This document shows, piece after piece, positions 1 through 10,786 of a stretch of 64,000 nucleotides of DNA (position 1 is its first letter; each line of letters starts with the position of its first letter). The notes below the pieces were generated by a model. The model worked only from the letters and a program-made list of their open reading frames with translations. It searched no databases and was not told the origin of the DNA. Location: assembly GCA_030247855.1 (NCBI GenBank), contig JAPDRN010000005.1:656173-720172 (forward strand), written 5' to 3'. The stretch is from Knufia peltigerae. Its lineage: Eukaryota; Ascomycota; Eurotiomycetes; Chaetothyriales; Trichomeriaceae. The translations under genes were made by a program, and so were the position numbers.

Positions 1-1836
1 CCGACTGATCCTGCAACGAGTACATCATCTCTTGAGAATTGTGAGGGAACAACGACTGTGTTGGTTCGAACCTAGGGTTTCAGGTCGATGGATCGAGACG
101 GGATCGTGAAATGAGAAAGGATTGAGGGCAATTCACCCCATCGACGTAATTTGTGACGATGTCAGTGAAACAATTGCTCTGCAATTTTGACATACAAAGC
201 ATGTTGTGTATTGCCCGATGATGTGGTGATCTCCACCATAACGGACAGCTCGAGAGCCGATGAATGTTACGAGCACGAATATCGTGTTTGGGGCCATGAT
301 CATCGACCTGCAAGCCCAAACAAGCCTTCGATCATCGACATGGGGATATGATGCACCACCCGCAAAACAATCAAGCTGTGCACTCCCGCATCAGCATTTC
401 GAAATTCCGCTCTTCTCTTACCAAACTTTCTGCAAGCAAAATATTCTAATTAGAACCACAGGAGTGAGCAGCACTATCGGAAGGTTAAAGTCCTGGGATC
501 TTCATGTGGTGATGAGCCTCAACAGCGCAGTACGCTTGTAATGATATTTGTTTGTCTTGCGGTAGGCGAATAAAGCCATTGGGGATGGCCTGCCGTCAGT
601 GTTTTGGCATCGTCAGTCCGATACGGAATCGGGGAGCCTCGTGTGAAGGTCTGATCTCCTCCAAGCTGCAGCGGGATGGGGTGGCCACTAATAGTGGAGA
701 TATGATGTCTTCAGGGCCCAGGAGGCGAAGTCATGCAATATGACGATGACTTCGACTGTTGTATTTGGCCAATGCATGGTGTCACCCTATCACAATGGCC
801 CACCAAACTTCCTTTCGCGTCGGACATATCCAGTGTCGCTGTTTATGGGCCTGTTGGTAGCTTGGAAGAGAGTTTGGGATTCTGTGCTGACACTCGGATG
901 CAGCAACGAGGCGAGGAGTCGTCTGCAATCAATCCCTGTGCAATGCCGCTGTCATTGGAAAATGTTTGCGCTCCTCATCCAAGAATCCTTGTCTCATCGA
1001 AAGGATCGAAGATGGAATCGAGCCGATGGAAGGATGTTTCCTGTGGCATGTTGCACACATTGGTGGAAACACGCCCTCATCATCATGGAGAAAAACAGAG
1101 TTCGCCATCAAGACCCTTGACAAAAACACCATGTCTTGCCCACCACGTGAGAAATGACCCGATTATTGTGGGAACAGGAGACCAGAAAAGGGCGTGAGTG
1201 AGGGAGAAGAGATCGAGCACTGACTTGTTGGGGTGGAAGGAGCATGACGTTGCTTGTTGGAAGGTATGATGCAACTGATCGACGAGGCTGTTTCCCCTGG
1301 TGCCTCGAACACGCCCCATACGAGTACGAGCTACGGATTACGCATAGGGGTGTTGAAGGTGAGGGAGTTCATCTTACCACTCATAACTCATACTCGTACA
1401 CACGATTACCGTCAAAAAGAGCTACAAACCGGGATCATTGTCACAGGATGATTGAGATTTAATCATCGTACCACTACTTTGTTGTTGTAATACATCAACA
1501 AGTGGAGCTTAGGTGACGTGGAAAATAAGAAGAACTGTAGAGACATGCAATTTGTACATTGATAACCAATCAGGTAGCGAAGCATTGAGAAATTGTTCCT
1601 CTACCAGAAAAAGAAACAACTATAATCGCTGATGCAGATAAAAATACATGATCAACCAGTACGTTTGCGAAGACTCCGCAACTCCAAGCTAGATGGACAT
1701 TATAGTCCCTTGTGTTATAATTTGGCAAAGTTAACCATCAAAATATAGCACTGCGCCTCCTGTCCTAAAGATGCGGCTCTGATATCGCGGCTTGCTCAAA
1801 GGCCCACTCAGGAATCGAAAATGGATGAAGTAGAGA
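1..1836. other. Gene-poor stretch, no supported gene
   Basis: No open frame here has recognisable protein character, and the longest (733-1197, plus strand) has neither a domain nor the composition of its neighbours. Several TACGAG/CTCGTA words occur, for example at 16-23, 1319-1330 and 1391-1399. Otherwise I see nothing. Confidence 0.6.
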
Positions 1837-2328
1837 CTAAAATGATGACCGTGACGAATTGCTGCTATGCGTACTTGATTTGGATAGGCTGCCCTGGGCG
1901 TGTGCATCAACAGCTTGCTGTGAGGGAGAACTCCGTCGTCGGGCTGACCGTGTCGCAGCTTCCATTTGCTGCTTGGTGTGCATGTGCATCATCTTTGAGT
2001 ATGAAGTCATGGCGACAAGAGGGTCTGAGTTATAATCGAGGGACTCTGATGGAGTGGTGAGGTATTCAACAGAGGCAGGCATTTTGTTACTGGGTTGTAT
2101 ATTTTCTTTCCGAAGAGGAAGATGGAAGAGAGGTTGCACGTAGGACAATGGCCCTGAGGTTTTGTTCTTGAGAATGGCTTGAGTTTGTGAGATGTTGTGG
2201 TTGGTGAAGTTGCCGGTTCGTTGCTGGACATCAGGCAATATATATCATTATCAAAGCTAGTGAACCTTCGAGGCTTGAAGCGGCACAGCATTATCACTCG
2301 CACTAGGGAAAGAAGGGTATGACCACAT
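1837..2328 (-). CDS. Small hypothetical protein (149 aa, two exons)
   Basis: I do not recognise the function. Two exons fit: 2328-2266 (21 codons, ATG start) and 2223-1837, separated by a 43-nt intron with a GTTCAC donor and a CCAG acceptor. The product is hydrophilic, with no signal peptide or membrane segment. Its central part has a run reading DPLVAMTSYSKMMHMH followed by an arginine patch (RSARRRSS), and the tail is rich in Ser. The Asp-Pro / Tyr-Ser-xx-Met-His / Arg-Arg-Arg order resembles short conserved hypothetical proteins I associate with Pezizomycotina, but that is recollection, not a search. The downstream exon is open through 128 sense codons, and joining it to the upstream exon supplies an in-frame ATG that the exon itself lacks at its 5' end. 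It is isolated between gene-poor stretches. Alternatives are a start at an internal Met, or no gene at all. Confidence 0.5.
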
Positions 2329-4077
2329 CGTGGAGGTAAATGCTCCAATGCTCAGAGGACGGTGGCGTGCGCTAAAAGCTGTTGAAGCGCGAACGGACGC
2401 GGAGAGCCATCTGCAAGCTGCCGCATGGGTCGTGGTGGTCGAGCCAGTCAACGGGCATGTCGAGAACCCAGACTGACATAGATTGCCGATCAGACATCAA
2501 CAAGTTGGCCTTCGATCCCAGCGTAACTTTCGATTTCCAAGGACGTCCTGGGGATCGAACGAATAACGTGTGCAGCCACCGGGTCGTCGAGGTGGATCAC
2601 GACCCTGCCGATCAGCAGAGTAGGGTCCATGGCCGGTCAAGGGGCAATGCAGAGTGATACCATCTCGCATCCACCTAGCAATTGGTTCCAGACCCAATAG
2701 GTGTTCTTGTGAAGCTTGAGTAAAGGGAGATTTTGAGGATTGTCAGGGTCCTTTTTGTTGTTTCCTCAAGCTGTGATGAGTGTAAGAGATCAACGGTGGG
2801 ATGGGGTTCTGAGGAGGAGTCTGGACCTCCCCAGCAGACAGGACGAGTTGATCGAGACTCTGCTTACCATACGGGATACGTGTCAAATCGATCAAATTGT
2901 TACAGTGCATATGCGTACCGTGCGTGAAAATGGCAGCTTCTGAGGAAGGCCATGCCCAACCCCTTCGAACTGACTACTCGTCTTTTCCCGGTACGAGGAG
3001 GAAGATGTGGTCGTGTAGCGGCAGCAATGGGTGGAATGCGGGTCGCAGTCAACAGACACAGTAAGGTTGGGAAGATTCAACGTATGACGTCGGACAAGCA
3101 TTTCTGAAACCCCAAAGCTGCTCGTTGATTTGCTGCCTTGTCTTCCCAGCCTTGCGCCTGCAACTCGTCAAGCTCGTACTCGTACAACTGACCTCATGAA
3201 CATGGACAAAGGACCCTTATCCATCGACATCATCATGGCAATTTTCATTTTCCCATCTGTCGCACGACCACTACAGTGCAGAACCCTTGTAGATCACTCT
3301 TCAGATGACTCGTCACTCCTACGAGAACCTTAGGCACGAGTATGGGTCACGGAACATCACTTCAGTCTCACTTTATGGGAGTCTGGAACCAGTTGTCAAC
3401 ATCGAGTCAAGACCTCCCGAGTGGCAATAGCCATTTGATGCAACCAAGACGTGATCGGGAAGAAAACATCCCCACTTGATACGCATGACAGTTCAAAGCG
3501 CAAATACCAACGAGAATAACGTGTACGTGAGTCTGAACAAGTATGCGCACCGACCACAACAACTCACCATTTTCTACCTCGGGGCCTTGAACATTGCGCC
3601 GAACCAACCGATGATGAGAATGTTCAGACGAGTACCCATAGATATCCATACCGCATACTTCAAGAAAAAGTATTGCGAACTGTTATTTGTCGTACGAGTA
3701 AGGTAAAAAAAAGTCGCATGGCAGAGAGAAGCACACATACGAGTACGACATGACGGAGCGGAAGCATATCTGCGAGGACATAATGATTTTTCCCGTCCTC
3801 CCCAATAGGTATGATTCAGATGAGCTCTCTCCTGCAGCCAGTCCTTTCAATTATTGGAGAAGACTTCCCGTGTAGGCACAGAGAGAGAGGCCTTTCCTGC
3901 TGTCCGAAAGAGCGGCACCACAAGCCACTGCAGTCTTAGTCTAACGCCAATGCCGCAGCTTTATTGTAATGTCCCACTGTCGTACACATAAGCCCCGTCC
4001 GAGCCAATAAACATTGCATGTCATGATTATTATGTGGAAGCCGTCTTAATGGTGCGACAAGGTCTTATTCAACTCTA
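2329..4077. other. Gene-poor stretch
   Basis: Only short unrelated open frames are present. The stretch contains several TACGAGTAC / GTACTCGTA words (about 3172-3186, 3628-3637, 3691-3700, 3738-3748). The right end is the 3' flank of the CID/RRM gene. No gene is supported. Confidence 0.6.
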
Positions 4078-6031
4078 CTAACGTGGCCCTCCCCTGTCGT
4101 TCCGATGAGATGACTGCGACGGAGGTGCGTACGATGACCAGGGATCTGACTGAGGTGGGAAGGTTGACGGGGCTGGCGGAGGTAGCAATGGAAGCGAGCT
4201 GAAAGGCGGATTTCCCGCGAGATAAGACGGCGGCGGAGGAGGTGGAGGAGGCCACGGGCCTTGCCAGTTCGGTGGCGGTACAGGAAAGCTTCCAGGTTGG
4301 AAAGGCGGTGGTCTTGGGTAGGCCTGATCCAATGGATGAGGAGGAAGGAGAGGCGCGCTGTTTACTGGAGGTATCAAATCTGATCGCTGCGGTTGGCCAA
4401 ATGCGTGGAAACCTCCATTGTGTGGATATGGAGGAGATCTTGATCGCAGACCATCGTCGTTGTGACCAGCTTGGTCGGACGGGCGAGCAATCTGTACCGA
4501 GACTTTCCGATCTAGAATTTCCTTTCCAGAGAGGCTTCGACTCGCATTTTCTGCTTGAGAAGCAGTTTGTAGATTGACGAAGCCATAACCCGCAGGTCGA
4601 TTGGTTCGTGGGTTGATGGGAAGAAAGACCGAGGAACTATTCATATATCAGTTAAATGATCCTTACAACCATTCGTCAATCTTCAGCTTACACATCGTAA
4701 TCCATAAAGAATGACTTGAGGTCAGATTCAGTTGCCGCGTAGGGGAGATTGCCTATATGCAAACGGCATCCTTCAGTATTCGACGTATGGCTCTTCTTCT
4801 GTAGAGTAGGTGCAGGGCTGTAATCTCGGCTTCTACTCGTGCTCGGACGGCGTCGGTCATTTTCATTTCGGTGTCTGGAGAGTGATCTGCTGGAGGACCG
4901 CATCGATCGGTCATCACTGGAGTCGCTATAACGTCGTCGTTTGTAAGCAACGCGACTACGGCTTCTGCGTGAATCTCGTGAGCGACTGCTTTGGGAAGCA
5001 CCATTCTCAGATAAGTCCCGCTTTCTCATTTTTTCGCAAAAGGATCGAGACCAGCCGTAGTAAGTGTCGCCGACAAGGTCCCCAGTCTCGCTGCGATATG
5101 ATATCTGACCCATGTCATCGACATCAACTTTCACACCCTTGTCCTCGAGCTCAGAAATGGCATCGTCCATACTCTTGACATCTTCTAAGAAGTCTTTCAA
5201 GGCATTGACGAGACTGTCGTCAGCTGGGCCAGATGAAAGCTGCAATGCGCGCATTTGCTCGGAGCGGATAGGCTGTAAACTATTCGGCACGATATGCGGC
5301 ATAAGATTTCCTGCCGGTAAATCCCAAAAGGGAGCTGAAGGATCTCCATGCGTAGCTGGAAGTATGAATGGCGATTCTTTGCTGCAACTGCCGCCTTTTG
5401 CCTGTCCTTGGGTTTCATGTACAGTCTCCTGAGTCTTCACGTCTGCGGGATCCAACAATTTCAGAAGGACATTATCTTTGAAGTAGCCTGCCTCTTTCCA
5501 TATCTTTACGATATCTTGCAGTCGCCTTGTGACTTTTGTTTTTGCCTCTTTGGCAGCTAATTGAAACATTTCATGTAGGTAAGGTCCCAAAGACTCTGTA
5601 AGATTGGTCTGATAGTGGGACTCGGATGTGTGGTATTTTCCATGATGCAGAAGGTCATTCAGCAGGTATATGAGATGTAGTCGTCGTCTTTGTAGACTGT
5701 GGCTCGCATTGTCGTTCGCTGACGATGTAAGATGTTTAGAGACCGAGGCCAGGAATTTTCCAAATGCAGCAGTCCTTGCTGAAGATACTACTACATTTTC
5801 GAGAAGCCATTCCTTGCATGTCTATAAGTCTTCAGTCAATCTAATCCATGAATTTCAGAGTCATGCTGGACTCATTCAGACCTGAATATTCTGCCTGGAA
5901 CAGCAAGCGAGAGTGGCATCGAAGACATCATGAAATTTTGTCAAGTCCTCTCGGGTCACTTTGGTGACATCGGCACGAAATAAAGACGCGCCAAATGCGG
6001 CTTTGGCCAGCGAAATATGATGCGAGGCCAT
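4078..6031 (-). CDS. CID and RRM domain RNA-processing protein
   Basis: Exons at 6031-5882, 5821-4692 and 4636-4078 give a 612-aa protein. Residues 1 to about 135 form a CID, the helical domain that binds the phosphorylated C-terminal domain of RNA polymerase II; the helix ending LHLIYLLNDLLHH is typical. A charged Arg/Ser-rich stretch follows (about 325-395), then an RRM at about 401-478 with RNP2 (LHIGNL) and RNP1 (AGYGFVNL). The RRM is split by the last intron. The C-terminus is Pro-rich and Gly-poor, suited to protein contacts. The ATG at 6031 gives MASHH..., matching the usual CID start; a longer open frame upstream has no ATG. The architecture points to nuclear co-transcriptional splicing or 3'-end processing, like animal SR140/SCAF/CHERP relatives. 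The exact orthologue is not identified. It is divergent from the XPA gene. Confidence 0.88.
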
Positions 6032-6340
6032 GAAAGAAGTTGCCTCGTTGGCCTTGTTGGTTGGGAAGACGAATTCATGCAAAGTACAGATGCTCCATAT
6101 AGTGCGCGATGCTCCGTTCTATATTATTCTCCGCCATTTCGATACGAGTTGATCTGTGCTTATGTAATTCATCACTTTTGTTTGACTGCGGTGCCTGCAA
6201 AGACCTAGTTTACGTCGTTCGCCTCTGCAACCACTCCCGCTAATTTCCCTTGTCTCGGTGAGGAAGGCACCTACTGCTCTTGAGTCACTCACAAGACCTG
6301 ATTTCCTCTCTATCGGTGTCCGTCTACTCATTCAAATGCC
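6032..6340. promoter_or_regulatory. Shared divergent promoter region of the CID/RRM gene and rad14
   Basis: A 309-bp gap separates the two start codons facing away from each other, so both promoters must lie here. I see no clear TATA box. This is inferred from gene layout only. Confidence 0.5.
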
Positions 6341-7423
6341 ATGTCCGCCCGCCCTACCACACCCCCCAAGAGTGGCGAGGCACCGTCTTCACCATTGACG
6401 CCTGAGCAAGTTAGGAGGATCGAAATTAACAGACTCAAAGCAAAAGCGCTCAGAGAGCAACGAGATGGTGAAACAGCTCCGACATCTTCGGCCCAGCCAG
6501 CGGATTGCGCAGTTGCTGGGCAGAAGCGCAGCTTTGCGACTTTCGCCGGCACATCTACTTCCAATCGAGATGCCAGATCCCCAATGAACCCTACACGGCC
6601 TCTCGAAGCCATTCAACCGGCACGGAACTTTGCCAAATACGTCGAATATGACTTCAGTAAGATGACAGACACAAAGGGTGGGTTTCTGACTGCGGACGAT
6701 GACCCTCACAATAAAGCATTACATACCGATGAACAGGATCCTAGACCCACTCACATGACACAGAAAGAATGGGAAAGAGCACAACTGCTCAGATCGTTGC
6801 GCAACCAGAAGGCAGGACCATTCGAACCGGGAATCAGCGCTGCCAAAGATGATAATATTAATTCGTGTCGGGATTGCGGGACACGAGAAGTCGATTGGAA
6901 ATGGTTGGAGGTCTTCGGCATTGCTGTTTGCAACGCGTGCAAAGACAAATATCCAGAGAAATACAGCTTACTCACAAAGACCGAGGCAAAGGAGGACTAT
7001 CTGCTGACTGACCCTGAACTGAAAGATGAGAAGTTACTCCCACACCTGGAAAGACCCAACCCACACAAGTCGACCTGGCACAATATGTTTCTTTACCTCC
7101 GATGCCAGGTCGAAGAATATGCCTTTTCAGAAAGGAAATGGGGCTCTGCTGAGGCCTTGGATGCCGAATTTGAAAGGAGGCAGGACGACAAGAAGCGGCG
7201 CAAGGAGAGCAAGTTCAAGTCCAGACTGGCAGATTTGAAGAAGCGGACCAGAGTAGAAGCACATCAGCGCAGTCGGAAAGGCGGAGGAGGGAATTTTGGT
7301 GATGATTTTGGCGAAGGCAAGCATGTGCATGAATTTGGGCGGCCGATAGACAATCCAGAGAGCGGAATCCCTGTCAAGAAATGTGTTATATGCGGACTAG
7401 AAGTCGAGGAATTGGATCTGTAA
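6341..7423 (+). CDS. rad14: DNA repair protein Rad14 / XPA
   Basis: A single-exon gene encoding 360 aa. XPA/Rad14 verifies bulky DNA lesions and organises the nucleotide excision repair complex in the nucleus. A C4 zinc finger lies at about residues 180-205 (CRDCGT then CNACK), followed by the conserved region with KYSLLTKTEAKEDYLLT, which in XPA proteins contributes to DNA binding. The C-terminus ends with a second CxxC element (KKCVICGLEVEEL), also characteristic of fungal and animal XPA. The N-terminus is disordered and carries a basic EINRLKAKALREQR helix, typical of the family. The length agrees with fungal homologues. The start is the first ATG in frame, and no intron is needed. The gene is divergent from the CID/RRM gene. 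Confidence 0.95.
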   Translation: MSARPTTPPKSGEAPSSPLTPEQVRRIEINRLKAKALREQRDGETAPTSSAQPADCAVAGQKRSFATFAGTSTSNRDARSPMNPTRPLEAIQPARNFAKYVEYDFSKMTDTKGGFLTADDDPHNKALHTDEQDPRPTHMTQKEWERAQLLRSLRNQKAGPFEPGISAAKDDNINSCRDCGTREVDWKWLEVFGIAVCNACKDKYPEKYSLLTKTEAKEDYLLTDPELKDEKLLPHLERPNPHKSTWHNMFLYLRCQVEEYAFSERKWGSAEALDAEFERRQDDKKRRKESKFKSRLADLKKRTRVEAHQRSRKGGGGNFGDDFGEGKHVHEFGRPIDNPESGIPVKKCVICGLEVEELDL

Positions 7424-7854
7424 CATAGTTATCGAGCGTAATCTATGAGGAATACCTGTGAAATGTATGATCAAGCCATGCTCTCATTTACAAAAACATA
7501 GTTGAGTGTTAAACATACGCGGCGGCATTGCTTCATTTTCGAATGACAGACAATTGAAGGTGTCGGCGCTAAAAACTGCCGCGCCTCAGACAGACAACAA
7601 AGAACATCGTCCGACTCAACACCACGCTGCTTAGAAGGTTGATCACTTTCTCTTCACCTGCAGTGAATTGCTTCACTGAGTAAACGAACTGTACCCTTTC
7701 AATCTATCCATTCCCTCCGAAACCCAATCTAAAATTGGCTGCGAAACCCGAAGAAACCCCACAGAGGCCAGCGTGACCCCTACTCACTTCCCTGCGTTCC
7801 TTTGAGATGGCTAGATGAAATACTCACAGCCACACGAGCGCCTGGAAGCGCAAC
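7424..7854. other. Intergenic region upstream of striatin
   Basis: Holds the 3' flank of rad14 and the presumed promoter and 5' UTR of the striatin gene. No additional gene or distinct motif was seen. Confidence 0.5.
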
Positions 7855-10529
7855 ATGGCGTGGCAGTCAGGGGCTGGCGGCAGCGGCACAGGAGGGATGG
7901 CATCTGGAGATTCTACCGGAGTCCAGGCATATACACTTCAAGGTAAAGCTCTTGAACTTTGGCCCGTCCTGGTCAAGGAACTGTCACTGATCAGCCGGCT
8001 ACAGGTGTTATGCGATTCCTGCAAACCGAATGGCACAGACATGAACGCGACCGAAATGCGTGGGAGATTGAACGCGAGGAGATGAAGAATCGCATTGCTG
8101 TTCTCGAGGGCGAATCACGGACGGGCAAAGGGATACGACATTCGCTTGAAAAGCATGTGAGACTGCTGGAAGTAGCGTTAAAAGAGGAGCGCCACAAAAC
8201 AAAGAATAATGACAAGACTGAGGTCGCGCAAGATACAAAGGACGCGAAGGAAAATGCGCAAAAAGAGCTCAAGTCAATCGCAAAAGGTGTGTCCCTCCTG
8301 GTGCAGTGAGGCCTGCTACTGATGTCAACCACAACAGGAACCTCCGTGAAAGGTTTGAGCCACTTCGATCCTGAAATTGACGCCGAAAATCATCTTGCCC
8401 AAGGTGTACGACAAGAAAAGGAGCGCGACAAGTCAAAAAACTACCTCTCTAAATGCTCCTCCGAAATCACGTACCATGTCCTCCCGACTAATGCTCTACC
8501 TTCAGATGCTGGTGATTCCTCCCTGTCTGCAAATGGAAACAATCTCTTTTCAGGACGACAGCCAACTCAGCAAGAGCTTCAAGAAGCATATGTCCAACTA
8601 CAGCAGGTCAAAGAACAGCAGCAGCAGCAGCGCAATTCCTCCATGATCAGGGACAATGCCGCACAACAATCACCAGCATTTGAGCCTGCGCCAATTTCTC
8701 ATTCCAATACACAAATAGCCATTGACAATCTTCAAAGAAGACCGACGGAAATCCACATGACAGAGCAAAGCAACCAGCCTATGACTACATTTGACACGAG
8801 AAAGAATTTTTTCAATGAGCAAGTACCTCTTGTCGAAGAGCAGGTCGAGTCCATATCGCACAGTTTTGATGCCTACGGCCGCGAGATTCCTCCAAAAGGG
8901 AGGAGCGAACAACCTGCCATTGAGGGGGTGAAGCAAGAAGTCTCAGATGGCTGGGATTTTGACGATAGCCCAGCGGCCCAGGAGAAGCTCGACGTGAGTG
9001 CACAGCACAGACTAGATACTGAGATTTTTCCCAGTGCGAACCTCATTCCCTCCAAATCGCCTCCACGAGCGCCCGGCTCATATCGACGGAAGAGCTTGGG
9101 GAGCAGACGTCGGAGTGAAGGGAGCAATGATGCCAGAGAATTAGCCATGAAATCAGACGCTACGCAGTTCAAAGTGCGGTTCGCTATGCGAGGCCACCTG
9201 GATGTCGTTCGCTCCGTCATCTTCACCGGAGGTGGTAGCCCTGCGGAACCCGAGTTTTGCACTGCTAGTGATGACGGAGGCGTGAAAAGATGGCATATCC
9301 CGACGACCTACGCACACAATGTCGCTCTCGGCGATGACCTGGACCGAATAGCACATTTTACACACCGTGGCCACGTTGGAGCCGTTTGCTCACTGGCCGC
9401 ATGCCCAGCGTCGGGCAATTTCTCCAGCGGTGGTCGGGCAGCCGGCGACGGATGGATTTTCTCGGGTGGTGAAGACGGAACGGTTAAAGTCTGGGAGCGC
9501 GGTCGAGTCGACGCCAAAGCGACGTTGGAAGGCCACAAAGACGCAGTCTGGGCGTTGTGTTGCTTGCCCGGCACGACAGGGACCATACTTGGTGACCGGT
9601 GCTCGCAATATGGAGGACCAGATCGTGTCCTGCTTGTCGCCGGCGGATCAGACGGGACCATCTTAATTTGGGCCGTGTCCACGCCGCCGCAGCTGACTTC
9701 ACCACCCTCTGGCAGTCGATCTGCGAGGGGCAGTCGGAGGGCCAACTCGATCTCGGCTGGCTCAAACTTCCCCAGCTCGCCCCAACCGAGCATCGCGAGC
9801 ACGACACCGTTCAGCTACAGCCTCGTACATCGAATCGAGAGAGCGCAGCAACCAGCCCCGACGTCCATCTCTCCCCTGGGCATGAATGGCGAGAGCTTCG
9901 TCGTTAGCTATCGGGACGCGAGCGTTTTGGTCTTTGACACTCGATCTGGCGAGGAGATTGTTGGGATGGCCAGTCAAGAAACCTACGACGGAAGTCCCGA
10001 CACGGGCGTCAACGCGGTCGTGGCCAGCAGCACTGGTTTCGACACTCGCGATTCGGTGGCCCCGGGCCGACGGGGCTCGATGGGCGAAGACGACGTCGTT
10101 CACGGAGCCACAGGGTCGGAGGGAGGCGTGGAAGGTGTGGTCATTGCCGGCTACGAAGATCGATATATTCGTTTCTTCGATGCTAATAGTGGTACGTATC
10201 TAAATTGTCTTGCTTTCTCGTGTTGTTGTGATACATGCCAAACAAAACCTGACTATTATTTTACAGGACAATGCACTTACACCATGCTCGCACACCCGTC
10301 CGCCATCTCGTCCTTGTCGTTGAGTCCCGACGGAAAAGAATTGGTCTCGGGAGGTCACGATGCGAGTCTACGCTTCTGGTCTCTCGAAAAGAGGAGTTGT
10401 ACGCAGGAGATTTCGAGCCACCGCATCATGAGGGGAGAAGGGGTTTGCAGTGTCGTTTGGAGCCCAGACGGAAGATGGGTCATCAGTTGCGGTGGCGATG
10501 GTGCCGTCAAGGTCTTTTCAAGGAGTTGA
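7855..10529 (+). CDS. Striatin family WD40 protein (STRIPAK subunit)
   Basis: Exons 7855-7942, 8005-8286, 8338-10191 and 10267-10529 give 828 aa. Striatin scaffolds the STRIPAK phosphatase-kinase complex, which in fungi (PRO11 of Sordaria, StrA of Aspergillus) controls hyphal fusion and sexual development. The N-terminus has the striatin block [20 protein letters not shown] leading into a coiled coil rich in Glu/Arg/Lys (about residues 35-115), then GLSHFDPEID. A long disordered segment follows. From about residue 405 to the end are WD40 repeats, for example GHLDVVRSV, GHVGAVCSL, GHKDAVWAL and AHPSAISSL. All introns have GT-AG ends; the first two are needed to keep frame. The last intron (75 nt) is itself open in frame, so both spliced and retained forms can be translated (see findings). 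ATG choice: the first ATG, in frame with the YTLQG block. Confidence 0.93.
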
Positions 10530-10596
10530 TTTTGATTTGATCCCACAGCAAGGAAGAATGGGAAGAAATACCTTTGCCAGAGTTTAGGGATTAACT

Positions 10597-10626
10597 ACCT
10601 GACCTGACCTGACCTGACCTGACCTG
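10597..10626. repeat. Pentanucleotide microsatellite (ACCTG)6
   Basis: Six perfect copies of ACCTG, followed by a degenerate AACTG, lie in the gap between the striatin stop codon and the end of the convergent regulator gene. Confidence 0.95.
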
Positions 10627-10786
10627 AACTGAAATGACCTCGGGTGCCTTTAACTTGAGCTATGTTCCACATGTACAATTCATTCCATGATTTGTTTGTA
10701 TACGCTTGTTCTCTTTTTTCGCTCCCCTCCTGAACTTTAGTGCTTATTCAAATTTGATCAAGTTCTCCCATACTAGTACAGTCATC

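Noticed and set aside
55..75. GGTTCGAACC resembling a tRNA B box
   Set aside because: No A box at proper distance and no cloverleaf fits on either strand.
733..1197. Plus-strand frame of 154 codons
   Set aside because: No domain, odd composition and no splice or promoter support.
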